Positions 33,227-44,567 are shown, numbered from the stretch's first letter. The stretch: DNA of 64,000 bases from Faecalibacterium taiwanense (GCF_036632915.2 NZ_CP155552.1:1984001-2048000); one strand, 5' to 3'. Translations and numbers: made by a program. Notes: generated by a model from the letters alone, not told the origin.

Positions 33227-34581
33227 TCACTCCCCTCAATGTAAGGAGTGAGATCGAAGTTAAACGAGATGTTGATCTGATAGCCACGATAAACGTCTAC
33301 CCTGCGGATCAGCTGGTTGACAACCATCTTCTTCGCTTCAAAGTTGGCACTGTCGTACAGGTCAGCATAGGAAATCAGCTCATCATAGAGCCTCGACACT
33401 TTATCCATCAGCTCTGCTGTTCTCTCCAGTTCCTCACTGGCAGATTCACAAAGGTCTTCCAGTTCCTTGAGTTTCTCTTCTTGCTCTGTAATCATTTCGG
33501 CAAGGGTTTCTCTCGGCAACACACTTTCGCCTTTGATGCAGGCTAAAATTTCGGCTTTCAGCGAAAGCAGGTCTTTCTCGGCCTTGTCTCGCTGCGTTTG
33601 CAGGTCTTGCAGATGGTTTTTGCGCTCCGTAGTTTCTTTTTCGTAGCGTTTTGTAACGATCTGCTCTTTCGGGATACCCCTCATTTTGGAAAAATCTGGC
33701 GCACCGCCTTATCAATGATCTCATCCAGAATGTGGACGGTATATCCCGTCTGCCCGGTGCAGTTGGTCTGCTTGCGGAGCTTTCCGTAACAGGTATAGCG
33801 AATACGCAGCGTATCGTCTAACGAACCATCTGCCATTTTTCGCCATTTACGGCTGCTGGTCAGTTCCAGCTTTGCACCGCAGTGTCCGCAGTAAGCGTTG
33901 CCGGCAAGCAGCGACTTCCCATGGATGTTCAAAGGAAGGCGATTTTCGGCTTCCGCAGTTGAGCGTACAGAACGTTCATTCCGAATGCGCTGTGCGTTTT
34001 CAAACTGTTCCTGCGGGACAATCTGCAAATCCGGCATCAATTCTGACCGTGCATCCCCACAACGGAGAACGCCGGTGTAGGTCAGGTTTTGTACCATCCC
34101 CCGAATACTTGACGGGTGCCAGCATTTACCAGACCTTGCACGATAGCCAGAATTGTTCAGATAGGTGGCGATGTGCTGCGGACCATAGCCCTCATACACA
34201 TACTTGTCAAAGACGATCCGCACTACGGCAGCTTCCTGTTCGTTGATGTGCAGTTCGTAGAGTTCGTGTTTGCGCTTGTTGATACGCCCACTCCGTACAA
34301 GGTCATAGCCATAAGGCGCATTTCCGCCCTTGAAGTGACCTTCTTCCACAAGCTGGCGCAGACTGGTGCGGGTTCGGACGGAAGTTTTTTCGCTCTCGCC
34401 GTCTGCCTGCCAGAAGCGGATGTAGTTCAGCAGTTTGTCGGTGTGGTTGTCGAAACGCTGCTCACCCTCTTGGGTACTCCATACCCGGATGCCGTTCCGT
34501 ACAAACCATTCCACAACAAAGGGAGTTTCATCTGCGATACGACCGATACGGTCGAACATGAACACCAGCAGAATGTCGAAC
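33227..34581 (-). pseudogene. Serine recombinase fragment, 5' truncated and frameshifted
   Basis: This segment is homologous to residues about 81-532 of the intact recombinase at 25646, but lacks the catalytic Ser domain. Its first codons are fused in frame to a helicase remnant (…QIMTSK|FDILLVFMFDRIGR). A one-base deletion near 33690, relative to the intact copy, shifts the frame before the coiled coil. A second near 33235 removes the original stop. It cannot encode an active recombinase. Confidence 0.85.
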
Positions 34582-34867
34582 TTGCTCGTCATAATCTGCG
34601 AAATAAACTTCTGCTTGTTTTCCAGCGTTTGCCAGAGGTAGGCGTCGAATGTCCCCTCCGTGACGTAATTATAGACGTAAACTTGTTTGTTTTTGTTGCC
34701 CTGACGGATGATTCGGCCGTTGCGTTGGGTCATATCGGACGGTCGCCAGCCTACATCCAGATGATGCACAGCCACCAGCAGGGTCTGGACATTGGTGCCT
34801 GCGCCCATCTTTGCAGTGCTGCCCAGCAGGACACGCACCTTGCCGCTGCGGACTTTGGAGAACAAAT
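34582..34867. repeat. 286-bp direct repeat, copy 1 (helicase C-terminal core)
   Basis: It is almost identical to 39384-39669 (same length; at least one substitution, ATAATC versus ATGATC). It encodes the helicase stretch from LFSKVRSGKVRVLLGS to QIMTSK. Confidence 0.9.
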
Positions 34868-37800
34868 CCGCTTTCTTACCTTCAGTATCAGCGTTGTGGA
34901 TGAACTCGACCTCCGATTCCGGCACCCCGGCGGCAAGCAGCTTTGTGCGAATATCATCGTAGACATTGAACGAGCCGTCTCCCTTGGGCGTGGACATATC
35001 GCAGAAAATCAGCTGCGTCAGATTATCCTCTTTGGTTTCGTTCCAGATACGCAGAACATTGTCGACGCAGGCATTCAGCTTGCTGTCCGGGTCATCCGGG
35101 GTGAGCGGATTCATCAGCCGCTGGTCAAGGCCGATTTTACGTCCGTCCGAGGTGATCTTCAGCATATTGTCCACCGAGGGGTCAACCGCACCGCTATGCA
35201 CCTCAGCAGCACGTTCGCTCAGGGATTTCACCATGTCCTGCTGGATCTCCGATGGTTTGACCACGACAGTTTCAAACTTGGCTTCCGGAACAGGCAGATG
35301 CAACTGGTCGGAAGTCTTGATGTCCGCTGCCTCCTTGAACATATTCATCAGCTCCGGCAGGTTAAAGAACTTGGCAAAACGTGTGCGCGCACGGTAGCCG
35401 GTTCCTTCCGGCGCAAGCTCAATGGCCGTGGTGGTCTCGCCAAACGTAGAAGCCCATGCATCAAAGTGGGTCAGTTGTTTCTGCTGGAGAGTGCTGTACT
35501 GCAAATAGCGCATCAGAGTGTACATTTCCGTCATGGAGTTGCTGATGGGCGTTCCCGTTGCGAAAATCACGCCGCGCCCGCCAGTCACTTCATCCAGATA
35601 ACGACACTTGCCGAACATATCGCTGGACTTCTGTGCTTCGGAGGTAGAAAGGCCAGCAACATTGCGCATCTTGGTGTAAAGATATAGGTTCTTGTAGTTC
35701 TGGCTCTCGTCCACAAATAACCTATCTACGCCTAATTGTTCAAATGTGACCACATCATCCTTGCGGTCGGTGGACTGTAGCTTTTTCAGTTTCACCTCCA
35801 GTGTTTTCCGTGTCTTTTCCATCTGTTTCACGGTAAAATGCTCACCGGACTGTTCCTTGGCCTCTGCAATGGCATTTTCGATTTCCTCGATCTGATCTTC
35901 GATAATCCGTGCCTGCCGTTCCGCAGAAAGAGGGATTTTCTCAAACTGCGAGTGGCCGATAATGACGGCATCGTAGTCGCCGGTTGCGATGCGGGCGCAA
36001 AAACGCTTTCGATTGGCGGGTTCAAAGTCTTTCTTGCTGGTAACGAGCAGCTTTGAATTGGGGTATAGCCGCAGGAACTCGCTGGCCCACTGCTCGGTCA
36101 GATGGTTGGGCACCACGAACAGGCTTTTCTGACACAGGCCCAAACGCTTGGATTCCATTGCCGAAGCTGCCATCTCAAAACTTTTGCCGGCACCCACCTC
36201 GTGGGCGAGCAGGGTGTTCCCACCATAAAGCACATGAGCAACTGCATTGCGCTGATGTTCCCGCAGATTGATCTCCGGGTTCATACCGACAAAATGGATA
36301 TGGCTTCCGTCATACTCGCGGGGCCGGGTACTATTGAACAACTCGTTATACTGCTTCACCAGCAGATTCCGCCGCTGCGGGTCTTGCCAAACCCAGCCTG
36401 CAAAGGTATCCTTGATGGCCTGCTGCTTCTGCTGGGCAAGCATCGTCTCCTTCTGGTTCAGGACACGCCGCTCTTTACCATCCTCCTCAATGGTATCATA
36501 AATGCGGCAGTCCCGCAAATTCAAGGTGTCCTCCAAAATCTTGTAGGCGTTGGCCCGATGGGTGCCGTAGGTTTCGGTGGACATGATATCATACATTCCG
36601 GCGGCAGATTTGTTGCCGATGCGCCATTCGGACGTAAATGGAGAGTAGCGGACTTGGATCAGGTTGTTATAGCGGATGCGGTAGGGCGGCTGAAAAGTCT
36701 CCATCATAAACTGCTGCACAATGGCGGGATTCAGCCATGTGGCACCCAGTCGGATGTCGATTTCTGATGCTTCAAGGTCCTTCGGCTGCGCTTTGGTCAA
36801 AGCCTCCACATTGATCTTGAACTCCGGGTGGCTTTCAGCGGCAAGCTGAGCCATGCGCAGTTTATTCCGCACATTGCCGGAAAGATACTCGTCCGCAGTC
36901 TGCCAGCCTGCTTCCGGCTCATCTGCATCCGCAGAAGGGTCTTTGAAAATCACGCCTTGCAGCTCTGTGGTAATACGCTCATAATCGCCGGGAGAGCCGA
37001 GAAGTTCCGCCATATAGGGCAGATCAACACGGCCATGTTCTCCAATGGACACTGCCAGTGCTTCGCTGGGGGTGTCCACGCTGGTGACGGTGCGCTCCGG
37101 GCGAATCGTTCGCTTGGTGAACATATCCGCCTTGCTTTTGAGCTGTTTATTCTCATCGAGATTTTCCAAAGAGCAGAGCAGATAGTAGGAAGAATCATCC
37201 TCAAACAAACGCCCATTTTTGCGGTCGTTGAGCAGACCGTATTTTGCGGTAAAAACGTCATAAGCTGTGTTCAGCTTTGCTTGGGTTGCCTTAATGTCCT
37301 CATCCGGGTAATCGTCCAGCTGCTCCTGAATCAGCTGGTTGACGATCTGCCGCAGTTCCACCATGCCGGTGACACGGGCTTTGGCATTATCGGACAACTC
37401 CACCTGCGTCATAATCGAATTTTCTCGGTAGTACACCTCACCGTCCACCACGGCATAGGAGAAATTCTTTACATCCGGGTCAGCGGGGAGCGTCTTGCGC
37501 TCGACTTCTGCATCCGCAACATCTGGTGTTTCCACCTCGACTTCAACATACTGGCCCTCAATATGCTGTACCGCTTCGGCAAGCTGGTCGGCCAGCACTG
37601 CGCCCTCGATGGGGGCAACCGTCAGTTCCTCCCGTCCGTATTGGGTGCTTTCGGTGGTCAGTTCGCCCAGAATCATCTCCGGGTGGTCCACGAAATACTG
37701 GTTGATGGCAAAGCCGTCCTCGGTCTTGCCGAGCTGCACCCAGTCCGGCTCATGGTCGATGGGGCGGTCACGCTTTTGCAAAAAGATAATGTCGCTGACA

Positions 37801-38535
37801 ACATCTGTGCCAGCATTGGCACGGAACGCATTGTTCGGCAGACGGATGGCACCCAGCAGATCGGCACGTTCTGCCATGTGCTTGCGGGCGGTGCTGTCCT
37901 TGCTGTCCATGGTGTAGCGGCTGGTGACAAACGCCACGATGCCGCCCGGACGCACTTGGTCAATGGCTTTCGCAAAGAAATAATTGTGGATACTAAATCC
38001 CAGCTTGTTGTACGCCTTATCGTTGACCTTGTACTGACCAAAGGGAACATTGCCCACCGATAAATCGTAGAAATCACGTCGGTCGGTGGTCTCAAAACCG
38101 GCTACGGTAATGTCAGCCTGCGGATACAGCATCTTGGCAATGCGCCCGGTGATGCTGTCCAGTTCCACGCCATACAGCCGACTGTCTGCCATGCTGTCCG
38201 GCAGCATTCCAAAGAAGTTGCCCACGCCCATGGACGGCTCCAAGATGTTGCCGCTGCGGAAACCCATGCGCTCCACGGCATCGTAGATGCCACGGATAAC
38301 GGTGGGGCTGGTGTAGTGGGCGTTCAGGGTGCTGGAACGGGCAGCAGCATACTCATCCTCGGAGAGCAGCCCTTTCAGTTCGGTGTACTCTTTTGCCCAG
38401 CCGTCCTTGTTGGGGTCAAAAGCATCTGCAAGACCGCCCCAGCCCACATACTGGGAAAGCACCTGCTGTTCTTCAGGGGTGGCCCCCGGTGCTCCCGTTC
38501 CAGCTTGAACAGAGTGCGGATGGCTTCAATGTTCC
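34582..38535 (-). pseudogene. Element SNF2-type helicase/DNA methylase, middle part, frameshifted and fused
   Basis: This is the central part of a very large conjugative-element protein. An N6-methyltransferase-like domain (ILEPSMGVGNFFG, GNVPFG) is followed by a SNF2 helicase with Walker A LLAHEVGAGKS, VDESQNYKN and helicase C motifs to NGRIIRQGNKNKQ. A one-base loss near 38490 (in the GGGGG run before CCACCCC) breaks the frame ahead of LSQYVGWGGLADAF. The 3' end runs into the recombinase remnant. Intact relatives exceed 2,000 residues. Confidence 0.8.
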
Positions 38536-38536
38536 G

Positions 38537-39669
38537 TCACCGGGCATCACCATCCTTATCCAAGTAAGATTTGAATGGTCGGACAGGCTCCACTTTATCA
38601 GCCTTTTCTTCCAGAGCTGCCAGCACAGAGGGGCGGGCATCCGGCTTTTCTTCCGCTTCGGGTTCTGTCCGGCTGGACTGATGCTCCATGTTCAACAGCG
38701 CATCCAATTCTGCAAGGCGGGCAGACTTGGTTTGCAGTTCTTCCTCCTGCGCAAACGGCTTGGCGATTTCAACCTCTGCGGCCTGCTTCTGCTGTTCCAG
38801 AGAATCCAGCGCGGCATCAGCATCGGCAATGCGGTCGGCAAAATTGCCGATGGCATTGTCCAGACGGACGATGTTGCCGCGAGGGTCATCGCCCAGCGGT
38901 ACCGGATAACTCAGCTCGCCGCGGAGAACGATTTGATGCTCATTCTTGAAACTGTCAAAGCGAATGTTCAGCTCAAAGCCGCGATAGGTGCCCAGCAGCA
39001 TCATATCCGCATTCGGCATCTCCTTGCAGGCGAGCATCAGCCGCTCACCAGCTGCTTTTTTCTCATCGAACACCATGCCCTTGATCGTCATGCCGCAGAA
39101 GTTCTCCTTATCCTGCGGGTGTGCGTCTGCGATTTGGGCATCGTTTTTCAGAGCCGCAATACGGTTCTTCGCTTTCTGAATTTCCTCCGGGTAATGCTTG
39201 AGCAGCTTATCTTCCAGACGATATTTCTGGTTCTGGTAATCCGAGCGCAGCACCTTGAGCTTTGCTACCTGCACATCCAGATCCATCTTTTCCCGGATGC
39301 GCGGGTCGCCTGCGCATAAGGCCTTGACCTCGGCATACGAAAGAGCCTGCTCATCCACATCATCACAGGAGCGCATCGGAGATTTGCTCGTCATGATCTG
39401 CGAAATAAACTTCTGCTTGTTTTCCAGCGTTTGCCAGAGGTAGGCGTCGAATGTCCCCTCCGTGACGTAATTATAGACGTAAACTTGTTTGTTTTTGTTG
39501 CCCTGACGGATGATTCGGCCGTTGCGTTGGGTCATATCGGACGGTCGCCAGCCTACATCCAGATGATGCACAGCCACCAGCAGGGTCTGGACATTGGTGC
39601 CTGCGCCCATCTTTGCAGTGCTGCCCAGCAGGACACGCACCTTGCCGCTGCGGACTTTGGAGAACAAAT
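38537..39669 (-). pseudogene. C-terminal part of the helicase/methylase, displaced upstream
   Basis: This is the true C-terminal portion of the same helicase: the duplicated core, then SPMRSCDDVDEQALSYAEVK, a coiled-coil region and the tail FKSYLDKDGDAR before a TGA. It lies upstream of the middle part instead of downstream, as if one tandem copy lost its front and the other its back. At the 5' side it joins the repA fragment through the microhomology ATTTGTTCTCC. Confidence 0.8.
39384..39669. repeat. 286-bp direct repeat, copy 2
   Basis: This is the counterpart of 34582-34867. It continues in frame into the genuine helicase C-terminus, so this copy retains the ancestral 3' junction. Confidence 0.9.
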
Positions 39670-40440
39670 GTTCCTGATTGGGCTGCTGTTCTCTGCAAGG
39701 CACTTCAACACAAATTTGATGTGGTCGGCGTTCAGCTTCATAAATCGGCTACGTACCACCTCGGCGGGCTTATCGTCCCCGGCGATGTGCAGTAGCTTGC
39801 GGTTGGTAGCACAGGTGTCCACCAGCAAATCTACGATCTGATAGATGGTGTCCTCATCATCCGGGCAGAGCCGGAGCAGAAGGTCTACCTCCAAAGACTG
39901 CGAAAAATATTCTTCCAGTTGGGCGCGCTTACTCATCCCATCCGATTCTTCGGAATAGAAGAGATTAGTCTCACTCATTTCAGTATCATTCTCTTTAGTC
40001 TTATTACACCGTGATTTTGCAGGGTCTTGACACGCGATTTTGAAGCCACAAGAATCGTCATTATCACGATTCTTGACACTCTCTTTTGAAGATTCTGCCG
40101 AAAAGTTTTTCACATATACCAAACTTGGCTTTCCTTGCCCTCGGCGTTTTCGTTCAATCAGACCAAACTTTTCAAGTTCCCGGAGCAGCTTGGTTGCTTT
40201 GTTGTCTGCGCAACACAATGCCCTCTTGACATCCTCGATTGTGAAGATGATGAACACCCGGTTTTGCTTGTCCAGCCAGCCGTTTTTCACCGACAGGCTC
40301 ATGCGGTCCAGCAGGATACCATACAGGGTTTTGGCATCCGTGGACAGGCTCTGGAACCGCTGCTCCTGAAAAAGAGCCTTTGGAATGCGGTAGAAGGAGA
40401 AAAGCTCTCCAGTCTGTCCGTAGAAGTAGTCAAGGGTCAT
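39670..40440 (-). pseudogene. Replication initiator RepA (RepA_N type), 3' truncated
   Basis: About 257 N-terminal residues remain. They begin MTLDYFYGQTGELFSFYRIP and contain the RepA_N winged-helix (RFQSLSTDAKTLYGILLDRM, then FTIEDVKRALCCADNKATKLLRELE). They end at LAENSSPIRNI, where the frame runs out of register into the duplicated helicase core. RepA proteins of this type support replication of circularised integrative elements. A hairpin (40527-40561) lies upstream. Confidence 0.8.
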
Positions 40441-40526
40441 GCGGTTGGTTCATGGATAAAAAACAGCGATAATACATCGGCATCGTTGAGAAAACCTCCT
40501 TGTCAATACTTTTGGGGAAAATAAAA

Positions 40527-40561
40527 AGCGCAACTTTGATGTGTAAAATCAAAATTGCGCT
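40527..40561 (-). terminator. Hairpin upstream of repA
   Basis: AGCGCAA-TTTGAT pairs with ATCAAA-TTGCGCT. TTTTTATTTT follows on the minus strand, so transcripts entering from attR would stop before repA. A plus-strand promoter-like pair (TTGACA 40620, TAAAAT 40644, 18-bp spacer) points outward from the element. The rest of 40441-40779 holds no gene I can support. Confidence 0.5.
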
Positions 40562-40779
40562 AAGTAAGCTGTCAGAAAAAACTTTTCTCGTAAATGACCT
40601 TCTCTCTGAGCAAAACCCATTGACACACTTGAAAATTGGGTGGTAAAATTGCCTTGTAGGCGGAGCATGATTCCTGGAAGCAGGATGCAACTGTGAACCT
40701 TTTTGGTGGATAGAACGTATCAACGCGATATTAAGCCTGTCCCCGCACTTTCGTGTGGGGGTGTGTTTCGATACCGTTC

Positions 40780-40838
<59 letters not shown>

Positions 40839-40848
40839 GAAGGAAAAG

Positions 40849-40876
40849 CACCGCACGGAAACGTGTGGTGTTTTTT
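40849..40876 (+). terminator. Original terminator of the split tRNA-Ala
   Basis: CACCGCACG pairs with CGTGTGGTG around GAAA, followed by TTTTTT. Confidence 0.8.
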
Positions 40877-40901
40877 GTTGTTACCGACCAAAGGAGAAAC
40901 T

Positions 40902-41393
40902 ATGAGCTACGCGATCGTATTCAGCAGTAAAACAGGCAACACAAAATTATTGGCAGACACGCTGCACGCCTGTCTGCCACAGGAAAACTGCTGCTATTTT
41001 GGCACCCCGGACCCTGCTGCCATGGAAGCGGACGACCTCTATGTGGGCTTCTGGACAGACAAGGGAAACGCTGACGAAAGCACTTTGGACTTTTTGAAGC
41101 AGCTGCACGGCAAAAATATCTTCCTTTTTGGCACCGCCGGCTTTGGCGGCAGTGAGGAGTATTTCAACAAGATCCTGAAAAAGGTGGAGCGTTCACTGGA
41201 CAGGAGCAACACGGTCTTCGGCCGTTATATGTGTCAGGGCAAGATGCCGCTTTCGGTACGCCAGCGGTATGAGGGCATGAAAAAGCAGCCGATTCATCTG
41301 CCCAATCTGGATGCACTGATCGAGAATTTTGACAACGCCCTTTCTCACCCGGATGCAGAAGATCTGGAACGGTTAAAGCAGGCGGTAAAATGA
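40902..41393 (+). CDS. bilS: Flavodoxin-family protein, BilS-like
   Basis: This 163-residue FMN protein has the N-terminal phosphate loop SSKTGNTKLLA and the later motifs VGFWTDKGNADE, FLFGTAGFGGSEEYF and MCQGKMPLSVRQRYE. From memory these match BilS, the flavodoxin partner of bilirubin reductase BilR in gut bacteria. No bilR lies in the window, so the name is provisional. AAGGAG is 6 bases before the ATG. Its only upstream neighbour is the split tRNA. Confidence 0.7.
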   Translation: MSYAIVFSSKTGNTKLLADTLHACLPQENCCYFGTPDPAAMEADDLYVGFWTDKGNADESTLDFLKQLHGKNIFLFGTAGFGGSEEYFNKILKKVERSLDRSNTVFGRYMCQGKMPLSVRQRYEGMKKQPIHLPNLDALIENFDNALSHPDAEDLERLKQAVK

Positions 41394-41394
41394 T

Positions 41395-41441
41395 AAAAAG
41401 GCAGCGGTTTTCCTCAAACAGAGGAAGCCGTTGCCTTTTTT
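41395..41441. terminator. Bidirectional terminator
   Basis: AAAAAGGCA-CGG-TTTCCTC pairs with GAGGAA-CCG-TGCCTTTTTT. Confidence 0.8.
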
Positions 41442-41485
41442 GCTTAGCGGATGATCCTACGCTCCTGCCTGCGGCTCCGCGGTTC

Positions 41486-42322
41486 TTATCCCACGCTTCT
41501 TTTATAAAAGAACAGGTACTGCTGCACGATGCCTGCTTCCAGCCCGAACTGCGGGAACGGGTCCTGCCCGGCAAACTCGTCCCGGATGAGCCGTTCGATC
41601 CAGACATCCACCGGCACACGGCCCACACGGCCATAGCCGAACAGACACACGCAGTTTGCCACCTTTTTGCCCACACCGTCCAGTTCCATCAAACGGGCAA
41701 AAAGTGCTTCATCGGGCAGGGAAGCCAGCTTCTTCAGGTCCAGTGTGCCCTCTGCCGCCTGCTGCGCCGCATGCAGCACGTAGCGGGTGCGGTAGCCAAG
41801 ACCGCACTCCTGCAGCGCCTGCTCCCCGGCACAGCAGAGCGCTTCTGCTGTCGGGAACGCATACACCGGCCCTTCGCTATCGCTGCCCAGCCGCTCGCCA
41901 AACCGCTCCGAAAGCAGCTCTACCGCCCTGCGGATAGCCGGGATGCTCTTTCGCTGCGAGATGATGAAGCTGACCAGCATCTCCCACTCATCCTGACGCA
42001 GCACCCGGATGCCCCGACCATATTCCATGGCACGCTGCAGAAAGTCGTCCCGGCTGTCCAGCTTTCCGCGCAGGGCGGCATAGCTGCGGCCAAGGTCGAA
42101 GTAACCGTGCCAGAAGGTATCCCATGCGCCCGGCTCACACCGCACCGTGTAGGTTCCGCTGCGCAGTGGTCTGAGGTAAAGCAGCTGTCTCCCGGAAACA
42201 AACCGATACCAGCCCTCCGCCTGCTTCCGGGGGCGAAAGCACTGGCCGCTTTCCAGAATTTTGTCCGGGTCGAAATCATCCCGGATCTGAACCGTTTTCT
42301 CTTCCAGCTCCATTGCCCCCAT
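41486..42322 (-). CDS. 8-oxoguanine DNA glycosylase (OGG-type, HhH-GPD)
   Basis: This 278-residue base-excision repair enzyme has an N-terminal OGG_N-like beta domain and a helix-hairpin-helix-GPD core: MELDGVGKKVANCVCLFGYG with the catalytic Lys, then PVDVWIERL with the catalytic Asp. It would remove 8-oxoG and act as an AP lyase. The ATG at 42322 overlaps the stop of the YfcE gene (TGATG), so the two are probably co-expressed. The longer ORF start within YfcE is rejected. Confidence 0.88.
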   Translation of the reverse strand: MGAMELEEKTVQIRDDFDPDKILESGQCFRPRKQAEGWYRFVSGRQLLYLRPLRSGTYTVRCEPGAWDTFWHGYFDLGRSYAALRGKLDSRDDFLQRAMEYGRGIRVLRQDEWEMLVSFIISQRKSIPAIRRAVELLSERFGERLGSDSEGPVYAFPTAEALCCAGEQALQECGLGYRTRYVLHAAQQAAEGTLDLKKLASLPDEALFARLMELDGVGKKVANCVCLFGYGRVGRVPVDVWIERLIRDEFAGQDPFPQFGLEAGIVQQYLFFYKRSVG

Positions 42323-42867
42323 CACAGCTCCAGCTCCCGGTACACTTCGCCTTCCAGCGTTTTCCAAAGGAAAGTCTCCCCTTCCAGTGTCATATAGCTA
42401 TGTGCACTCCCCTCCTTCGGGATGCTCACAGAACCGGGGTTCAGGTAGAGATTGCCTTCGCCGAACTCTGTCCACGCCGGAATGTGGGTGTGGCCATGCA
42501 GCAGGACATCCCCCGGAGCCAGCGGCGGCAGGTTTTTCAGGTTGTGCACATGACCGTGGGTAGCGTAAACGAGCCGCCTGCCCACCGGCAGCACCGCATA
42601 GTCGGCCAGAATGGGAAAATCCAGCACCATCTGATCCACCTCAGCGTCACAGTTGCCCCGCACGCACAAAAGCGCCGGCTTCAGCCCGTTCAGGAGCGGG
42701 ATGACCTCCTTCGGGGCATAACCCTCCGGCAGGTCGTTGCGGGGGCCGTGATACAAAAGATCCCCCAGCAAAAGCAGCCGATCTGCTCTCTCCCGCTCAA
42801 ACGCTTTGATCATTTTTTTGCAATAAAACGCCGACCCGTGCAGGTCGGATGCGATCATCCATTTCAT
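42322..42867 (-). CDS. yfcE: YfcE-like metallophosphodiesterase
   Basis: This 181-residue calcineurin-like phosphoesterase shows the metal motifs in order: ASDLHGS, LLGDLLYHGPRN, VRGNCDAE, ATHGHVH and LHGHTHIP. YfcE-type enzymes hydrolyse artificial phosphodiesters and probably nucleotide-type substrates. The natural substrate is not known. It is the first gene of a two-gene unit with the DNA glycosylase. Confidence 0.88.
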   Translation of the reverse strand: MKWMIASDLHGSAFYCKKMIKAFERERADRLLLLGDLLYHGPRNDLPEGYAPKEVIPLLNGLKPALLCVRGNCDAEVDQMVLDFPILADYAVLPVGRRLVYATHGHVHNLKNLPPLAPGDVLLHGHTHIPAWTEFGEGNLYLNPGSVSIPKEGSAHSYMTLEGETFLWKTLEGEVYRELEL

Positions 42868-42967
42868 GGCAGGATTCTCCTTATTTTATAAAGTATCTAT
42901 TTTTATTTTAGCCTCCCGGTGAAAAATGGTCAAGTCTATAAAAGTCATACTTTATCTGTTTGACCTC

Positions 42968-42996
42968 TTGACATCTGCCGGAAGCCGTGTTATCCT
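42968..42996 (+). promoter_or_regulatory. Promoter upstream of the MATE gene
   Basis: A perfect TTGACA (42968-42973), a 17-bp spacer and TATCCT (42991-42996). Confidence 0.7.
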
Positions 42997-43044
42997 ACAG
43001 TTAATAAAATTCGTGTGGATTTTTACAGCAGTATGCTACTTTTC

Positions 43045-43086
43045 GCCACACAATGACTTCAAAAAAGCCATTGTGTGGCTTTTTTG
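43045..43086 (+). terminator. Intrinsic terminator in the MATE leader
   Basis: GCCACACAATG pairs perfectly with CATTGTGTGGC and is followed by TTTTTTGCG. It lies between the promoter at 42968 and the MATE start at 43177, so it could be an attenuator or the end of an 80-nt small RNA. Confidence 0.75.
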
Positions 43087-43176
43087 CGTCTGCTTTTATC
43101 TTCGAGCAGTCTCGCCCTGACGATTCCGCGGCTGCAGTAATTCATTCCTTTTCTCTACAGGAGCAATGCAAACACT

Positions 43177-44508
43177 ATGAACGAGACCTTTATGAAAGAA
43201 AAACCGGTGCTGCCGCTGTTGGTATCCATGGCGCTGCCCAATGTTATTTCCATGCTGGTGAACAGTCTGTACAACATCGTGGACAGCCTGTTCGTGGCCC
43301 GCATCAGCGAAGACGCCATGACTGCGTTGTCGCTGGTGTTCCCGATCCAGAATTTTGCCAACGCCATCGCCATCGGCTTCGGTATCGGCATCAATGCCAT
43401 GATCGCACTGTACCTTGGCGCGGGCGACCACAAAAAGGCCGAGACTGCCGCCACCCACGGTATGGCGCTGAGCCTGATGCACGGCATTCTCATCACCATT
43501 GTCAGCATTGTCATCATGCCGGGCTTTTTGCGCCGGTTCACCAGCGACGCAGGCCTGATCGCATCCGGCATCACCTACTCCACCATCGTATTCCTGTTTG
43601 CCACCATCAACATGGCGGCACTGGCCTTTGAAAAGATGTTTCAGGCCGTGGGCCGCATGAAGGTGACTATGGCGGCGCTGATCTTTGGCTGTGTGTGCAA
43701 TATCCTTCTGGACCCCATCCTGATCTTCGGCCTTGGCCCGGTGCCTGCCATGGGCATTGCGGGTGCGGCCCTTGCCACCGGCATCGGCCAGCTGCTGAGC
43801 CTGTGCGTTTACCTTTTCGTTTACGTCCGTACTGAGCTGCCTATCCGACTGCGCCGCAGCTGCCTGCGCCCGGATGCTGCACTGGACGGCAAACTGTATG
43901 CCATCGGCGTGCCGGCCATCCTCAATCTGGCCCTGCCCTCTCTGCTGGTTACCTTCCTGAACGGCCTGCTGGCGGGCTTTTCCCAGAGCTACGTGGTGGT
44001 GCTGGGCATTTACTACAAGCTGCAGACCTTCCTGTATCTGCCCGCCAATGGCATCGTGCAGGGTATGCGCCCGCTCATTGGCTACAATTACGGTGCCAAA
44101 CAGCACGCCCGCGTGAAAAAGCTCTACGAACTCACCCTCATCATGAGTGCTGCCATCATGGCTGCGGGCACGGTCATCTGCCTGTTCGCTTCCCGCCCGC
44201 TGATGCAGCTGTTCACTTCCAACCCCGAAACCGTCGCCATCGGCCAGACTGCCCTGCGCATCATCTGTCTGGGCTTTGTGGTTTCTGCCGTATCCACCAC
44301 CTCTTCCGGTGCACTGGAAGGCCTTGGCAAGGGCGCAGAATCGCTGGTCATCTCGCTGTGCCGCTACATCGTATTCATCATGCCGCTGGCCGCTGTGCTG
44401 TGCCATTTCCTTGGTGCCAACGGCGTGTGGCATGCATTCTGGATCACCGAAGTGCTGTCCGCCATCGTGGCTTACCCGGTGTACCGCAAGGCAGTTGGAA
44501 AGTGCTGA
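43177..44508 (+). CDS. MATE family multidrug efflux transporter
   Basis: This 443-residue, 12-helix Na+/H+-driven exporter of the MATE (NorM/DinF-like) family begins MNETFMKEKPVLPLLVSMALPNVISML. It has the repeated core signatures (ALSLVFPIQNFANAIAIGFGIGINA; PANGIVQGMRPLIGYNYGAKQ). It expels cationic drugs or metabolites. The gene stands alone between a leader terminator and its own downstream terminator. Start chosen at the first ATG after the leader. Confidence 0.88.
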   Translation: MNETFMKEKPVLPLLVSMALPNVISMLVNSLYNIVDSLFVARISEDAMTALSLVFPIQNFANAIAIGFGIGINAMIALYLGAGDHKKAETAATHGMALSLMHGILITIVSIVIMPGFLRRFTSDAGLIASGITYSTIVFLFATINMAALAFEKMFQAVGRMKVTMAALIFGCVCNILLDPILIFGLGPVPAMGIAGAALATGIGQLLSLCVYLFVYVRTELPIRLRRSCLRPDAALDGKLYAIGVPAILNLALPSLLVTFLNGLLAGFSQSYVVVLGIYYKLQTFLYLPANGIVQGMRPLIGYNYGAKQHARVKKLYELTLIMSAAIMAAGTVICLFASRPLMQLFTSNPETVAIGQTALRIICLGFVVSAVSTTSSGALEGLGKGAESLVISLCRYIVFIMPLAAVLCHFLGANGVWHAFWITEVLSAIVAYPVYRKAVGKC

Positions 44509-44567
44509 GCCTTCTTGAAAGCGCTGGACGGCGAAGACCGAGTAAAATAAAATAGTTTCAAGCAGTT

